A stretch of 64,000 nucleotides of DNA. It comes from Azolla pinnata (lineage: Eukaryota; Streptophyta; Polypodiopsida; Salviniales; Salviniaceae). Position numbers and translations under genes: made by a program. How positions within the stretch are numbered: position 1 is the stretch's first letter; each line of letters opens with the position of its first letter. The notes beneath the pieces were generated by a model. It did not search any database. It saw nothing but the letters and a program-made list of their open reading frames with translations, and was not told the origin of the DNA. This document shows, piece after piece, positions 14,804 through 25,889 of the stretch. The DNA is taken from positions 36,784-100,783 of the forward strand of contig JBBBWG010003892.1 in NCBI GenBank assembly GCA_037176905.1, in the 5' to 3' direction.

Positions 14804-14996
14804 GCTAGCTAGATGTACACACGTATGAACAGCTGCAGCACCACATTCCATCACCCATTTCATATTCAACCGAATCGAGAGTAGTCGTTGCCATCTTCCC
14901 GGCAGCGGATCGATTTCGAGGACGTGGCCGGCAGCGGACTCGATTTCATTCAACCGAATCCGCAGGTTACTTTTGCCATCGATCCCTGCGGCTCCG
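10361..14996. other. Intergenic DNA upstream of the WOX gene
   Basis: No gene is supported. There is a GAT run at about 12783-12818, CAT/CAC-rich DNA at 13120-13200, ATGC-rich DNA at 13900-14030, and TG followed by TA at about 14764-14804. The last lies roughly 200 bp before the WOX start codon. The reading frame of the WOX gene stays open back to about 14850 but contains no ATG there. Confidence 0.6.
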
Positions 14997-16487
14997 ATGA
15001 CGATCAACCGGCCGGGCGGCGGCGCTGATGTGGATCGACGGCAACATAGGTGCAGGAGGATCGATCAGAGCTCGATGAAGGTGGTGCAGCAGCAGCAGGA
15101 GGAGGCTCGTGATCAGTATAACGGCGGCGGCGGCGCCATTAATGCTGGCGATCAGGGTGGCGGCGGCGCCATTAATGCTGGCGATCAGGGTGGCGCGGCG
15201 GCGCGGCTGCAGCTGCTGTACGACTACTGCGCGCCGGCGGCGGGCGGCGGCGGCGGCGGCGGCGTCAGCACGCGCTGGAGCCCGAGCGCCCGGCAGCTGG
15301 CGGAGCTGCAGGCGCTCTTCCACGTGGCGGGCCTCCGCACGCCCCGCGGCGCGCAGATCAGCCACATCGCCGCCCGCCTGCGCCGCCACGGCCGCATCGA
15401 GGCCCGCAACGTCTTCTACTGGTTCCCGAACCAGAAGGCGCGCGAGCGCAAGCACAAGAAGCTGCTGCTCCTGCAGCAGCAACTGCATGCCGCCGCCGCC
15501 GGGCGTGATGATGATGATCACGATCATGAGGATCATGGCCCGGCGCCGGCGCCGGCGCCGATCACGGCGATCACGGCGATCACGACGATCAGCTCGGCTA
15601 GCTGCAGTTCCCATCCCGACGACGGCATGAATCTCAACACTCCCTTGGACCTAATTCAGCGCCGGATGATCGACACTGCGAGCATTAATGACCGCGCAGA
15701 TACTTGTGCCGGCGGCGGCGACGCAATCTCGATCGACGGCAGATCATCTCCTGCTGGCCGTCCCTATACGCCCATTCTAGCGAGCAATCCAGCTGCTCGC
15801 GATCATCCGAACCCAGCTAGCGCGCCCTGCTGCGCCCCTAATTCACCTCGTCTCTTAACTACGTCGTCCTCCTGTACTAGTAGCTCCTCCAGATCGTATC
15901 CCTACGACCATCAGGATCATCTCGCAAGAACCTCGTCGACGCCGCCCCATGATTCTCGCCGCCCAGCCACTGCCGCCGCCCTGCTGCAGCTCTTCCCGCT
16001 TTCTCCGCTGAATTCAGAGGAAGGCGATCGTCAGCTGCGCCGGTATAGCCTGCAGGACCACTGCCGTGCTGATCTTCATCGACGGCGCCGGAATCACTGT
16101 CGCCGATCACTGTTATGTAACCAGGACCAGCTGCTGCTGGATAGCATTAATCAAACGTCGCCGATCACGAGCAACTGCCGCAACGATTCCGTGCCGACAC
16201 GCCGCCCAGATCACCATCAAGTACCGATCCGACCGTTTAATGTAACCGAATCGGCTAGCTCTAGCACGGCTGATCAATCTACCAGGCGCAGCAGCAGCAG
16301 TACCAGTACCGATCGTGAATATCATCAGGGACATTCCGACGGACATTGTTGGAAGATCGATTGGCCACTGGCTAATTCCAGCCAGAACATTATAATTAAT
16401 GCCTCCGTATCGGATTCAGCTAGCAGCTCTCGATATAGAACTTGTAGCAGCCCTAATTGGCTGGACCTGAAGCTCGCAATCAACTGA
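14997..16487 (+). CDS. WUSCHEL-related homeobox (WOX) transcription factor, WUS clade
   Basis: This intronless frame encodes 496 residues from the first ATG at 14997; an upstream exon is possible. Residues 92-155 form an extended plant WOX homeodomain: TRWSPSARQL, then LRTPRGAQISHIAARLRRHG, then the recognition helix NVFYWFPNQKARER. A WUS-box (LLQLFPL, residues 329-335, consensus TLxLFP) and a C-terminal EAR-like motif (LDLKL, 489-493) place it in the WUS clade, whose members act in the nucleus in stem-cell and meristem control. In helix 3 the usual QNH is PNQ, so homeodomain position 50 is Pro. The N-terminus holds two perfect copies of GGGGAINAGDQ (residues 43-64) and glycine runs. The 5' half is far more GC-rich than its surroundings. 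The family call is firm; the orthologue within the clade is not assigned. Confidence 0.9.
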   Translation: MTINRPGGGADVDRRQHRCRRIDQSSMKVVQQQQEEARDQYNGGGGAINAGDQGGGGAINAGDQGGAAARLQLLYDYCAPAAGGGGGGGVSTRWSPSARQLAELQALFHVAGLRTPRGAQISHIAARLRRHGRIEARNVFYWFPNQKARERKHKKLLLLQQQLHAAAAGRDDDDHDHEDHGPAPAPAPITAITAITTISSASCSSHPDDGMNLNTPLDLIQRRMIDTASINDRADTCAGGGDAISIDGRSSPAGRPYTPILASNPAARDHPNPASAPCCAPNSPRLLTTSSSCTSSSSRSYPYDHQDHLARTSSTPPHDSRRPATAAALLQLFPLSPLNSEEGDRQLRRYSLQDHCRADLHRRRRNHCRRSLLCNQDQLLLDSINQTSPITSNCRNDSVPTRRPDHHQVPIRPFNVTESASSSTADQSTRRSSSSTSTDREYHQGHSDGHCWKIDWPLANSSQNIIINASVSDSASSSRYRTCSSPNWLDLKLAIN

Positions 16488-17939
16488 ACCAAGTAATTTC
16501 TTATGTCGCCTGTCCCTAGTAGATGTTGGTTTTCTTTTTTTTCCCAATAGTTCAAAGCAGCTCATCTTCATTACTAAATTACCGGCGCTTGATCGCCAGC
16601 TTGCAGGATAATTTGCCAAAGAAAGATCGACGTTACTGATCAATAGTTCGAGTACTCGGATCGCGTTTAATGATTCCGAAGTTCCTTCGCTCGGCTGCAG
16701 ATCCTGCTGATTGATCAAGCGCCGCTCGCTCGCTCCAATTTGCATCTTTTTGATTCTACCACCCTGCAGATCAGCGCGGCCTTATTATACCAAAGTTCCT
16801 GCAAACCTAGAGCTGCTGTTAAAGCTAATTAGCTCCTATAATATTCTGATCAAATGTTTGGTTTGGCGCTCAGATGCTAAGCTAAGCAGCGATTCAATAA
16901 TAAATGCAGATCTGCATAATATTTATATGGGTCAAGAATCACATGATTCTCGAATCAAGAACGAATGAAATTATACGACAAACTACGCCTGAATGCCTCA
17001 TCTGATCATAACTTTTAAGATCATTAGCGTGGATATATATATATACTGTTGTCGATGACCGGTTTATACGTGTGAGATCTCGTACAAATCATTTGGGCAG
17101 ATTATAAGCTAAGCCTTGGTCGTCTCTATGATCCGACCTAATTATTTCTCATTGACCCTAAACCCTAAACCCTAAACCCCCTAAACCCTAAATCTCTGCT
17201 TGTTCAACCCATAGAAAAAACGCAATATCGATCGGAAAACACGAGTCAACACAAGATCCTTCTTGCACAGCAGAGCATTTCTTTGTTGTCGAAAGACGAG
17301 AAAGAAGCAATGCACGATGTTGTACATGTTTCGTTATATGAACCCCGAGCTTCGTCGGTCGGCGCTTCAAAAAAGCCTCAAGCTGCGCGAGGCTCGACTC
17401 AAGCCGGACCATCTGCGGCGATTTCACATTGAGCGGCGTAGAGAGCAGCAACATCATCGGACGAATAGTAGCAGCGGCCGGCATCTTCGAGCCGAACGCT
17501 GAACCCTAAACCCTAAGTCGATCGCAACGTTTTCGTCCACGGGGGCCCGAATAACACACACATTGGCCCGAACGCGATGATCCGCTTGCTTAATAATGAT
17601 CGTCGATTCGGGGCCCCACCCCAGGCTCGATGAATCGGATGGCGAGATGTTTCTGGCTCCTCGGCACCCCCAGATGTCTCCAGCAAATCAAAAACAGAAG
17701 AGTATTCAAGTGGGGAAAATTCTCTTCTCGTTTGAGAAGATTCGTGGAAAGCTTATTTGTCCGGACAAGTGTGAACACGCAACAACAGAGAAATCAAACA
17801 AAGAGAAGCAAAAAATCTCTGTATGAAAAAAAAACTCTGCAGAGAAAGGACGAAGAAGAAGAAGAAGACGAAGAAGACGAAGAAGAAGAAGAAGAAGAAG
17901 AAGAGGACGAGGAAGAGGACGGGGACGAGGACGAGGAAG
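16488..17939. other. WOX 3' flank and upstream region of the PDF-motif gene
   Basis: A telomere-type run of CCCTAAA units with one irregular unit lies at about 17157-17192, and a shorter one at about 17503-17515. Between them a 64-codon frame begins at an ATG at 17311. It is basic (…NPELRRSALQKSLKL…) and resembles nothing I recognise. A GAA/GAC tract at about 17853-17939 abuts the start codon of the next gene and is probably 5' leader. Confidence 0.5.
17157..17192. repeat. Interstitial telomere-type repeat (CCCTAAA)
   Basis: About five CCCTAAA units occur, including one expanded to CCCCCTAAA. It is too short to be a telomere. Such runs are common as teloboxes or repair scars in plant genomes. 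Confidence 0.85.
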
Positions 17940-20026
17940 ATGCAGCAGTGCGCGTCGAGGTCCAGCCTCAGCCTCTTCTCACTCGCCAGAAGATGCCACT
18001 GTCTTCCTGATTCTCGACGCCTGTTTCCGTGCCCAGCAGGAGCTTCCTTTCCGACCTCTTCCTCCCCGCATCATTCCGTTTCTTTGCTCCTCCGGAAGCC
18101 GCCGCGGCCGCCATATCCTCGCCTGTTTTGCTCTTCCCTCGACCCGTTGTCGCCTTCTCCTTCGCTTGCTTCCGCTGAATCTCTCCTGGGGTCCTCCAGC
18201 AAGCCGTCGACTCCTCCTCCTCCAGCGCCGGGGATTCGGCCGAGAATGCCGGCCGTGCCAGAGCCCCGCCCAAAGCCAACCACAGCTGTCGCTGTTGTTG
18301 AAGAATGTGAGTTCAAAAGTCAAAAAAGAAAAAAAGATCCATGTTTGCTTTTGAAGGAAAGACGAATTTGGTTCTTTTCCATGAATCTGGTTTAATCAAG
18401 GAAGTAAAACAATTGCATCCGTTTTGTTTAGCTGTTTGTGAAGAGGGCTTTCCTTACTCCAAGGTTCTGTAATTCTTTCTTCCAAAATTTTGATGCAATG
18501 CTCGTTTTTTAATCCGTTTTCTTCTTCTTTTTCATTTTGTGAGAGAGATTAGACCTAGATAAGCTATGGCGAGATTTCTTCACGAATCCGCATAACTGGT
18601 TCGACAACAGGTTGAAAAGGGTAAATACATCTAAAGTCTCGAATTGCAGCGGCTTTCGATTTTGTTTTGATGAATATGTATCCCTTCGACTGATCATCGA
18701 CATGTTGTGGGTGATTGCCAGAGAGCTCCCAAGTATGCAGATTTCAAGAATAAGCTCACAAAGGAAGGGCTTTGGATCACTGCCAGGTGGAACCCCTTGT
18801 GGGTGCGAACTGAGCTCTCACTAATGACCAATTTCCGAGCTGTCCCTTACGATGATCCTCTATGGGAAGAGAAAAGAAGATTAGAGGAAGAAGAAAGGTA
18901 AGGACGTATATCCCATTTTTTATGCGAATCAACAGTACTTGAGGGAATGTCAGACGGAATTGTCATTGATTAGCTGAAGAAAGTTGTGGTTGACCTTATC
19001 CATTGCCTCCTTATGAAGCCTAAATGAAGGGGGCGTGACTTGAAGCTGTATATAAGGTGCATATCAATGGAGTTTTAAACAAGTCCTAGTGTGTAGGTTA
19101 TGCTTATCATAAGAAGAGAATTCCTAATTCATAAGATAGAGAGTGTTAAAACTGTGCATTGTGCTTACCTGTGAAAACTGTACATTTTTCTGGTAAGGCT
19201 TTAAGTGTATATTTTTTTTATCAGCTAAGTACGTTGTCAAAACATCCGAGGATAGATTTATATGTTGCTTCTCAGTGAAGTCCTAAGGCAAAATGTATAC
19301 TGAGCTTATGAGTGAAACATGTATGAAAGATCCAACATTAGCTTTGTCTTCTGTTTATCGGCTAAGGTTAAGTAAGGTGTGAGTATCTTGTGCTAACTGT
19401 TGAGCTCGGTGGTTGTGTCTGTCATGAAAGCTTTGAAATTTATAAGGTTTAAATATATATCCATACCTATTAGAGAAGATAAGGATTTCTTGTCACTGCT
19501 CCATATATGTCTCACATAACATGTGTGTGTGTGTGTGTGTAAGTAGCTCTTGGATGAATACCATTTTTACTATGAGTTATCTTTATAGATAAACCGTCAA
19601 TAAACACTAAGGTTGTATATATATTATGCATATCACAATATGTAATGATTCAAATAACAGGATGTGATGAGATGATCATCATCATCCCCACACACCCTCA
19701 TACATGTTTGTACACATATTTGATGAGATATACACATGCATGTGTGTGTGTGTGTGTGTATACCCACACACATGTATATACATACACACCCACACACACA
19801 GATATATATCCATATACATATTGATACATGTATGCACACATGAACACACTCTTCTCCCCCTCTTCCTATACTATACAGGAAAGAGAAACCACCCCCTGTA
19901 GCACCAGGTGCATGGCTGCGTGAAGAGCTCAAACGAAAGCAAGCTAAAGCAGCCGGAAATGAACCTGAGGAACCTAGTTCGAGCACACCATCATCACCAT
20001 CACCTGTGCAAGATCAAAGCATTTGA
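17940..20026 (+). CDS. Organelle-targeted PDF-motif protein (OSB-like, without OB-fold)
   Basis: Four exons join in frame: 17940-18306, 18553-18620, 18722-18897 and 19879-20026, giving 252 residues. The first ~80 residues are rich in Ser, Arg, Leu and Pro and lack acidic residues, as in a plastid or mitochondrial transit peptide. Residues 123-180 match the PDF motif of plant organellar single-stranded DNA-binding (OSB) proteins: LWRDFFTNPHNWFDNR, then APKYADFKNK, then GLWI and NPLWVRTEL. The key P-D-F is A-D-F here. OSB proteins carry an OB-fold before one to three PDF motifs, but no OB-fold is visible, so this may be a stand-alone PDF protein. The C-terminus is charged and Ser/Pro-rich. The ATG at 17940 was chosen because the lysine-rich extension from 17823 lacks a sound start and is GAA-repeat read-through. 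A role in organellar nucleic-acid binding is inference. Confidence 0.75.
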
Positions 20027-23000
20027 TTCATCAGGAAATTTTGCCGCAGATGCTGTCATTGAGAAATGAAACAACCTCATAAGAATCATGTTTGTGCTTT
20101 CAGACAACATGGTTCGAGTAGTGGGAGTTCCTACATTTAGAGGTTGGTTTTTTAATCACTCATTGTGGTAGCATTATATAATGGTGACTCAAAATTTTGG
20201 TGGGCTATACAATCAATCAAATATCCAAATCTAAGGATTAGGGGGGCCCTTAATATAACTACTCTTGGACCAATGTAGCGATCAGTCCAGCGCTTTCAGA
20301 TATTTCCACTTGCTCTTGATATTGGGCTAGAACAGAGGTCGATTCTTGAGTTACTTGTATAGGTTGTAAGAGCCTCCTTCCCTGACGATTGCCAAGAATT
20401 TACAGGGGGAATTGCATACAATGGAATCCAAAGTTATTGCATCTGTATGGTTTATTCGTCTATTGTTTATTTGTTCTCGAGAAAAAACTGGTTTCAAAAT
20501 ATTGGCATTATTTAGCATGTAAATTCGGACTTTCTCATTTAGCTGAATGTCACTTTGTGAAGTAAATTTCTTTGATGCTGCTATCTATCTATATTCTAAA
20601 TGTGGTAAGACATCTGTATTCTTATATGTTGTTACTTCGTAAAAGTGCGAAGCTTTGCAGTCGGTTCTGAGTAGTTTACTTGATGCCTTCATCTACGAAG
20701 GCTTTTGCCATCTTATAACGTGTAGATTGAAAATATTAGATTGTTGTATAGATTTAGTCTCTGCAGAAGCCCTCCAACTGTAGGTGATGAATGAGAATCT
20801 TCATCGAAATAAATCTATCAACTTCCAAAGACTCAAATCTTAGACGTATCTTTGGGAAAATGTAATCTATTGCCACTTTCTGTCTTAAGCAAATTACTTG
20901 CTCTTAATGTTGGGGTGTGTTTAAATATATTTGTTTCAATGAAGTTTCGAAGGTTCTATTGCCGATTTCTCTCTTCTCTAAGCTTCGTTCTCGTTTTGAT
21001 TGGCGTCTTTGTTCTTTTATTCTTCTCCTCAACCTGAGATGTACTAAAACTCCTTGGTTTTGTGAATTTTTAATAAAGCGATTATCTACTTTGATGTAGC
21101 CCTTAAGTGTCCTTATTCTTAAGGTTATATTTTCCTTGAATCTGGCATGACATTTGATGCACGCAAGCATAGCTTCACAACTCCCTCAGATATTTTGGGC
21201 CGATGAAGTCATTCTAGGTCAAAACTATCAGTTCTGATCTCAGATATTTTGGGCCGATGAAGTCATTCTGGGTCAAAACTATCAGTTCTGATTTTTCCAT
21301 CGACACTGTTCATATCTCAACTAGCTGCCTTTGAAGTTTGTACTATCTTATCTCAACTAGATGTCAGGGATAAGACTCGATCGACTGCCGCCCTTGGTAA
21401 ATTCACCACACTGGAGCTCTCAGCTATCACAAAGTGGAAGTAAGAGGATGGAGGTAAGAGATTTCTTCACCTTGGACATGACTAATCGATCAGAGAAAAA
21501 ATATAGCTGTGATGTATGAGATCAACAGTTTGAAGCAGTAGTACATAGCTTTTCACAAATTTCAAACAGAAAATGCTCGAGTTCTGCTCCTTCTGAGAAC
21601 TAATTGGGACAGATCAGAGAACAGTCGGTGAGTCGACTATCCCATTAATCGCGTTTTCATGCTCTTGCTTCTGTCGTATTATGTTGGTCTTAACACAAAA
21701 AGTGGTCACTGATGAGCTCTTAAACATTCATTTTAGAAATTTCGAATCGAGAACCTGGTTGAGGGCCATATACAAAAAAAATCAAAGGTGGTGGGCGTAT
21801 TCAATGGCAAGCCTTGCTTCTGGTGTGTATCAATCAATCATCAGCTAAGACCCATTCTTTGAGATGCACTTCCCATGTCATGATGGGCTCACTATTCTGA
21901 TGCCTTTCCTGGATTCCAAGGCTACTGGAACAGGCATCTTATTAACACTTGACTCTCTTATATTAGACCCTTCTTTCTCATAATAGTGGTGGGGCATTTT
22001 GTCTTCCTTCATGTGACCTCTGCTGTTTCATGGCCCTCCTCTTTTCTTTTTTTTCTGCTCCCAACTGATCAAAGAGTGACACAAGGACGAGAGGAGAGGC
22101 TGACGAAAGAAGGCACTGGTTTTGATGAAGAAAGCATGGATGGAGTTAGGGTAAAGAACAAGGGGCATCTGGGCCAGAGTTGGCGAGCGACGTTTGTGGA
22201 GCTGCGAGGGAATCGAGTGACACGTTAGGCTAGGCGAGAAATGGGGGGCAATGGGGGGTCTTTACGCAACCTCCGACATCGTTCCGGGGGATCGATATTG
22301 ATCGATCAATCTCGTTTGCGCCGAGGGTCCCATGGTATTTTTGAGTGCATAGTAAGACCCCATCCATCCATCCATCCATCCATTCATTCATTCATTCATC
22401 GTCGCTTTGTTCGAATTCTTCACTCCCAGCCATGGATGGTTACATATGCATTGGATGCATTTTGGAAGGAAGGATTGGATCGCTGCCGATGGCTGGACAG
22501 CTACTTGCTTAGCTCAATAGAGTTAATTTTGCAAATGCGACGGAGGGGCTGGCTCTTTCTCCGACGATTCGTTTCTTTCGTCAGAGCTCCGATCCCCCTC
22601 GACAAAACGCAAGGAAGCAAAAAAAAGAAAAAAAGTCAAACAAGATTACTTCCCCGATCGCCCTCTCGATGCAACAGCATGCATCGGATCGAATCTTTAT
22701 CGCCGGGGAGCACCTTTGTAGCCAATCGATCGATCGATATTGACAAAGATTGTAAAGCCCAATCACTATTATCCTGCGAAGTATGTTTGCAGCACATGAT
22801 GGCCAGTAATCGTGGCTAGCATGATGCTTTTGTCGGACACGATAGAATTTAGCCGATGATCACTAGCGCTGGCGATTTTTCTGGCGTACATTCTACTAGC
22901 CGATCGCTAGCTTGTAGAGATGGTTAGCTGCGAGTCTGTAGATCTAAAGCACTTTCATAAAACATTAGCAGATTGATCAATATGCTGCCTCTGATCAGGA

Positions 23001-23854
23001 CGTCCCCTGCGCCAGCAGCAACCATGAATACTCTGATCGTCACAATGCAATAGCGATTTCTCCAGCGACGCACGTTTCTCTCGCGATGTGATCTGTGATT
23101 GAGAACACAATGCTACAACAATTTTCTCCCAAACGATGCACCTTATACTCTTCCATGATTGTCTACTACAGAGCAAACATTAGGCTATTTGCATACAAAG
23201 TGTGTGCTGGTGGTGGGTCTTGGTTGATGCCTTTGAGTTGTATATATATGTACTTCGGGAGATTGTTTTTTTTTTTGTTTGCCTTTGTTCACTAATCGAA
23301 GTATAAATTTTTTATCGGTAACGAAGAAGAAAACAGAGACACTCCACACAGATGAGACCGGGTCAAATCGGAGGCATTCATTATTGTAGGGCAATTTATG
23401 TGTTATCGCAAAGCTCTTGAATGTTTTGCATGACTCGCGGAAGCATACGATTTGTATATTACTTGTATGTACAAAAACCGGCGATCCAGTGTACAAAAAC
23501 CTCTATCGGGCATGTGCGTGTTTAGGGTTTTGAGGAGGGAATTAAGCAAAAGCAGCTTGGGAGGGGGAGTGTCCAGCGATTGGGATCGAGGAAAGGAAAC
23601 TTCGGTGACTCGAGATCGCCCCAAATTTGGCCGAAGGCCTCCGCCAAACTATAACCGGGGCTTTCGGCAGCTCGCTATTTACATTTGGTCACAAGGAAAC
23701 CCAAAGGAGTTGCTCTATGGAACCAACAACTGAAGCAAAGGTGCAAGTATGGGCTTCAAACACACCCGGTTCTTCGCATTGTGCCGATGTGGTTTCCTCG
23801 GAACGGAGGCAGGTTGTGAACGCGGACAACCGGACAACAACGGACATGACGGAC
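20027..23854. other. Intergenic DNA between the PDF-motif and TPR genes
   Basis: The first several hundred bases are probably 3' UTR; AATAAA occurs near 20808. I see no other gene. A 54-bp tandem duplication lies at 21185-21292 and a CATC/CATT run at about 22360-22400. The largest frame (from about 22241) reads through the CATC run and lacks family features. Confidence 0.55.
21185..21292. repeat. 54-bp tandem duplication
   Basis: Two adjacent copies begin CTCAGATATTTTGGGCCGAT (21185 and 21239). They differ at one base (CTAGG versus CTGGG), so the duplication is recent. Confidence 0.9.
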
Positions 23855-24973
23855 TTAGCTGGTCACAAGAAACACCATCGGGACCGGCGATGTTAGGGCA
23901 GGAATCGGCGTAGAATCCTTGTCGTCGTCGTCGTCTTCTTCTTCTTCTTCTTCTTCGGCATCCCACAAGAAGGAAGCATAAGAAGCCATGACATAGCTGC
24001 GAAACGGAACGGGGAAATCGTTAAAATTAGCTAGCTAGCTAGCTAGCACTTATCTCGATCGATCGTTCCCCCCGAGTTTCCCATCCATCGTCGGACGAAG
24101 CCTCGCAGCGGCGAATTGGATGAGAGAGCCCCGCGTGAAAAACCGATAGATAGATCCTCATCGATATTATTGCAACATGAAAAGTCGGAATCGAATCGAA
24201 TCGAATCGAATCGAATCGAATCGAATCGAATCGATCGGATGATGCAGCATGCGGCTTCATACGTACCAATCGTCCGGGGAGGATCGGATCGCGTTGTCGT
24301 AGTAGGCTTGGGCTCGTTCGCGATCCCTGCGGGCGTCCCACAGGATCTCGGCGTAGCGCGCGAGCGTCTCGCCATCGGTCGGGTCGGCGAGTATGGCGCG
24401 TTCATACAAGGCCTCGCACTTCGACGTCATCGAATCCTCTTCCTCCTCCTCCTCCTCCTCCTCCTCCTCCTCCTCCTCCTTCTTGCTCAATCCCGAGAAC
24501 TTATACAAGAACTCTCCGAAGTTCCGGAGAAGCAGCGGGTTGTTGGGATCTTCCTCCAACAGCTTCCGGTAGTAGCTCTCGCGGATCGCAAACACTTCGT
24601 TGTCGTCGTCGTCGTCGTCATTGCTTGTCTTTGATAAGCCATGGTCGGAATTGCCGCCGCCGCCGCCGTTGTCGTCGCAGGTGCTTAGCGCCAAGCCGAG
24701 GATCTTCGGCCGCGGGCTCGCGTCGGGAGAAGGCGGATCGAGCGCTAGATCGGCGCGGAAGCGATCGACGTCGTGATGGTAACTACGGGCGTCGAAGACG
24801 GGTCGAGACGAGACTAGCGACGACGATTGGACGTTGGCCGGACATTGGTAGGCTTGATGATCATGGTGGGCACTTAGGACATGCTCGACGTGGTGCTGGT
24901 GGTGCGGCGGCGGCGGCGAGAGGGAGTTGAGGACCACGGGCGGGGCCGAGGAGGAGGTGCGGAGGAGGAGCAT
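23855..24973 (-). CDS. TPR-like superfamily protein
   Basis: Two exons on the minus strand (24973-24267 and 23996-23855) join in phase at DDC|YV and encode 282 residues. The N-terminus MLLLRTSSSAPPVVLNSL matches the short MLLRSSSTPVLxSL opening of a plant TPR-like family. The core from about residue 129 has helical TPR/HAT-like repeats: YYRKLLEEDPNNPLLLRNFG, then ALYERAILADPTDGETLARY, then YYDNAIRSSPDDCYVMASYA, and then FLWDAEEEEE. Such proteins are presumed scaffolds; no enzymatic role is known. A run of about 16 Glu (about residues 164-180) is encoded by a trinucleotide tract, and an Asp run precedes the core; both probably vary in length. The intron (23997-24266) contains a GAATC-type pentanucleotide run. 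The protein ends in Pro/Ser-rich sequence after the acidic tail. Confidence 0.85.
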
Positions 24974-25635
24974 GTTCGATCGCTGCGCCCCGAAATCGCA
25001 ACCGAAACAATCGAAAACAAAATCGGGCTATGGCAAGTTTGGAAGGGGCAAGAAGAAGAAGAAGAAGAAGAAGAAGAGGGGTGTGTGTGTTGTGACTTTG
25101 GGAGAGACAAAGAGGGATGATGGGTTTAAGTAAAGTTCTCAAAGGATCACAGTGCTGAAGAAATAAAAGAAAAGGCCTAATTAGCTATAGAAGCTATGAA
25201 ATCCACCGCGATCGATCGCGTGATGCGCGATCGCATCCATCGGACGTTGGTTTTCTTCGGTGGGCGCCCATCGCCCAAACCCCACAACTTGCATTTTGGC
25301 CGGATCGGAGGGCGCACGATGCACATATATATACATACATACATGCATATTCATTTATACCAGAATCAAATCCTCCCCCTGTGGGTTGATGGGCCCTTGG
25401 ACCTTGTGTGCCTCACAATGCGTCGCAACCCATGCGCTCGCCCACACTCTTCCTCTTTTTTTTTCCGCAAGTTGCAAACGCGACCGAGAAACACGATCGA
25501 TTCGCGCATTCGAGATCATTGCTCAAAAATCTCGCCCAAAAAGCAGTATCATAACATGCTTCCCGACCCCCGGAGGATTGGTCAAGTTTCCAGCAGAAAC
25601 TTTTCCCAACCCGCCCCGATTTCTGATTTGTAAAA

Positions 25636-25889
25636 CTCGGCCGATATGGAAAAAAACAACAGCGCCCCGATATATACATTTCGGATTCGACAGCCTTGTC
25701 TCTGAGAGGCAANNNNNNNNNNNNNNNNNNNNNNNNNNNNNNNNNNNNNNNNNNNNNNNNNNNNNNNNNNNNNNNNNNNNNNNNNNNNNNNNNNNNNNNN
25801 NNNNNNNNNNNNCTCGGCCGATATGGAAAAAAACAACAGCGCCCCGATATATACATTTCGGATTCGACAGCCTTGTCTCTGAGAGGCAA
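25636..25889. other. 100-N assembly gap flanked by identical 77-bp copies
   Basis: Bases 25713-25812 are exactly 100 N. The 77 bp before the gap (25636-25712) are identical to the 77 bp after it (25813-25889). This is the pattern of two contig ends that overlap but were scaffolded with a fixed-size gap, so the real gap may be zero or negative. Confidence 0.95.

Noticed and set aside
14967-15614. 215-codon Arg/Leu/Ala-rich minus-strand frame opposite the WOX homeodomain
   Set aside because: A shadow of the very GC-rich WOX coding sequence; the plus-strand frame has an unmistakable homeodomain, WUS-box and EAR-like motif.
17823-17939. Lysine-rich N-terminal extension of the PDF-motif protein
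   Set aside because: It is translation of a GAA/GAC tract; starting at the ATG at 17940 gives a normal transit-peptide-like N-terminus.
24116-24634. 172-codon plus-strand frame
   Set aside because: Lies antisense to the TPR gene and its intron; its Leu and Val runs are the complement of the Glu and Asp codon tracts.
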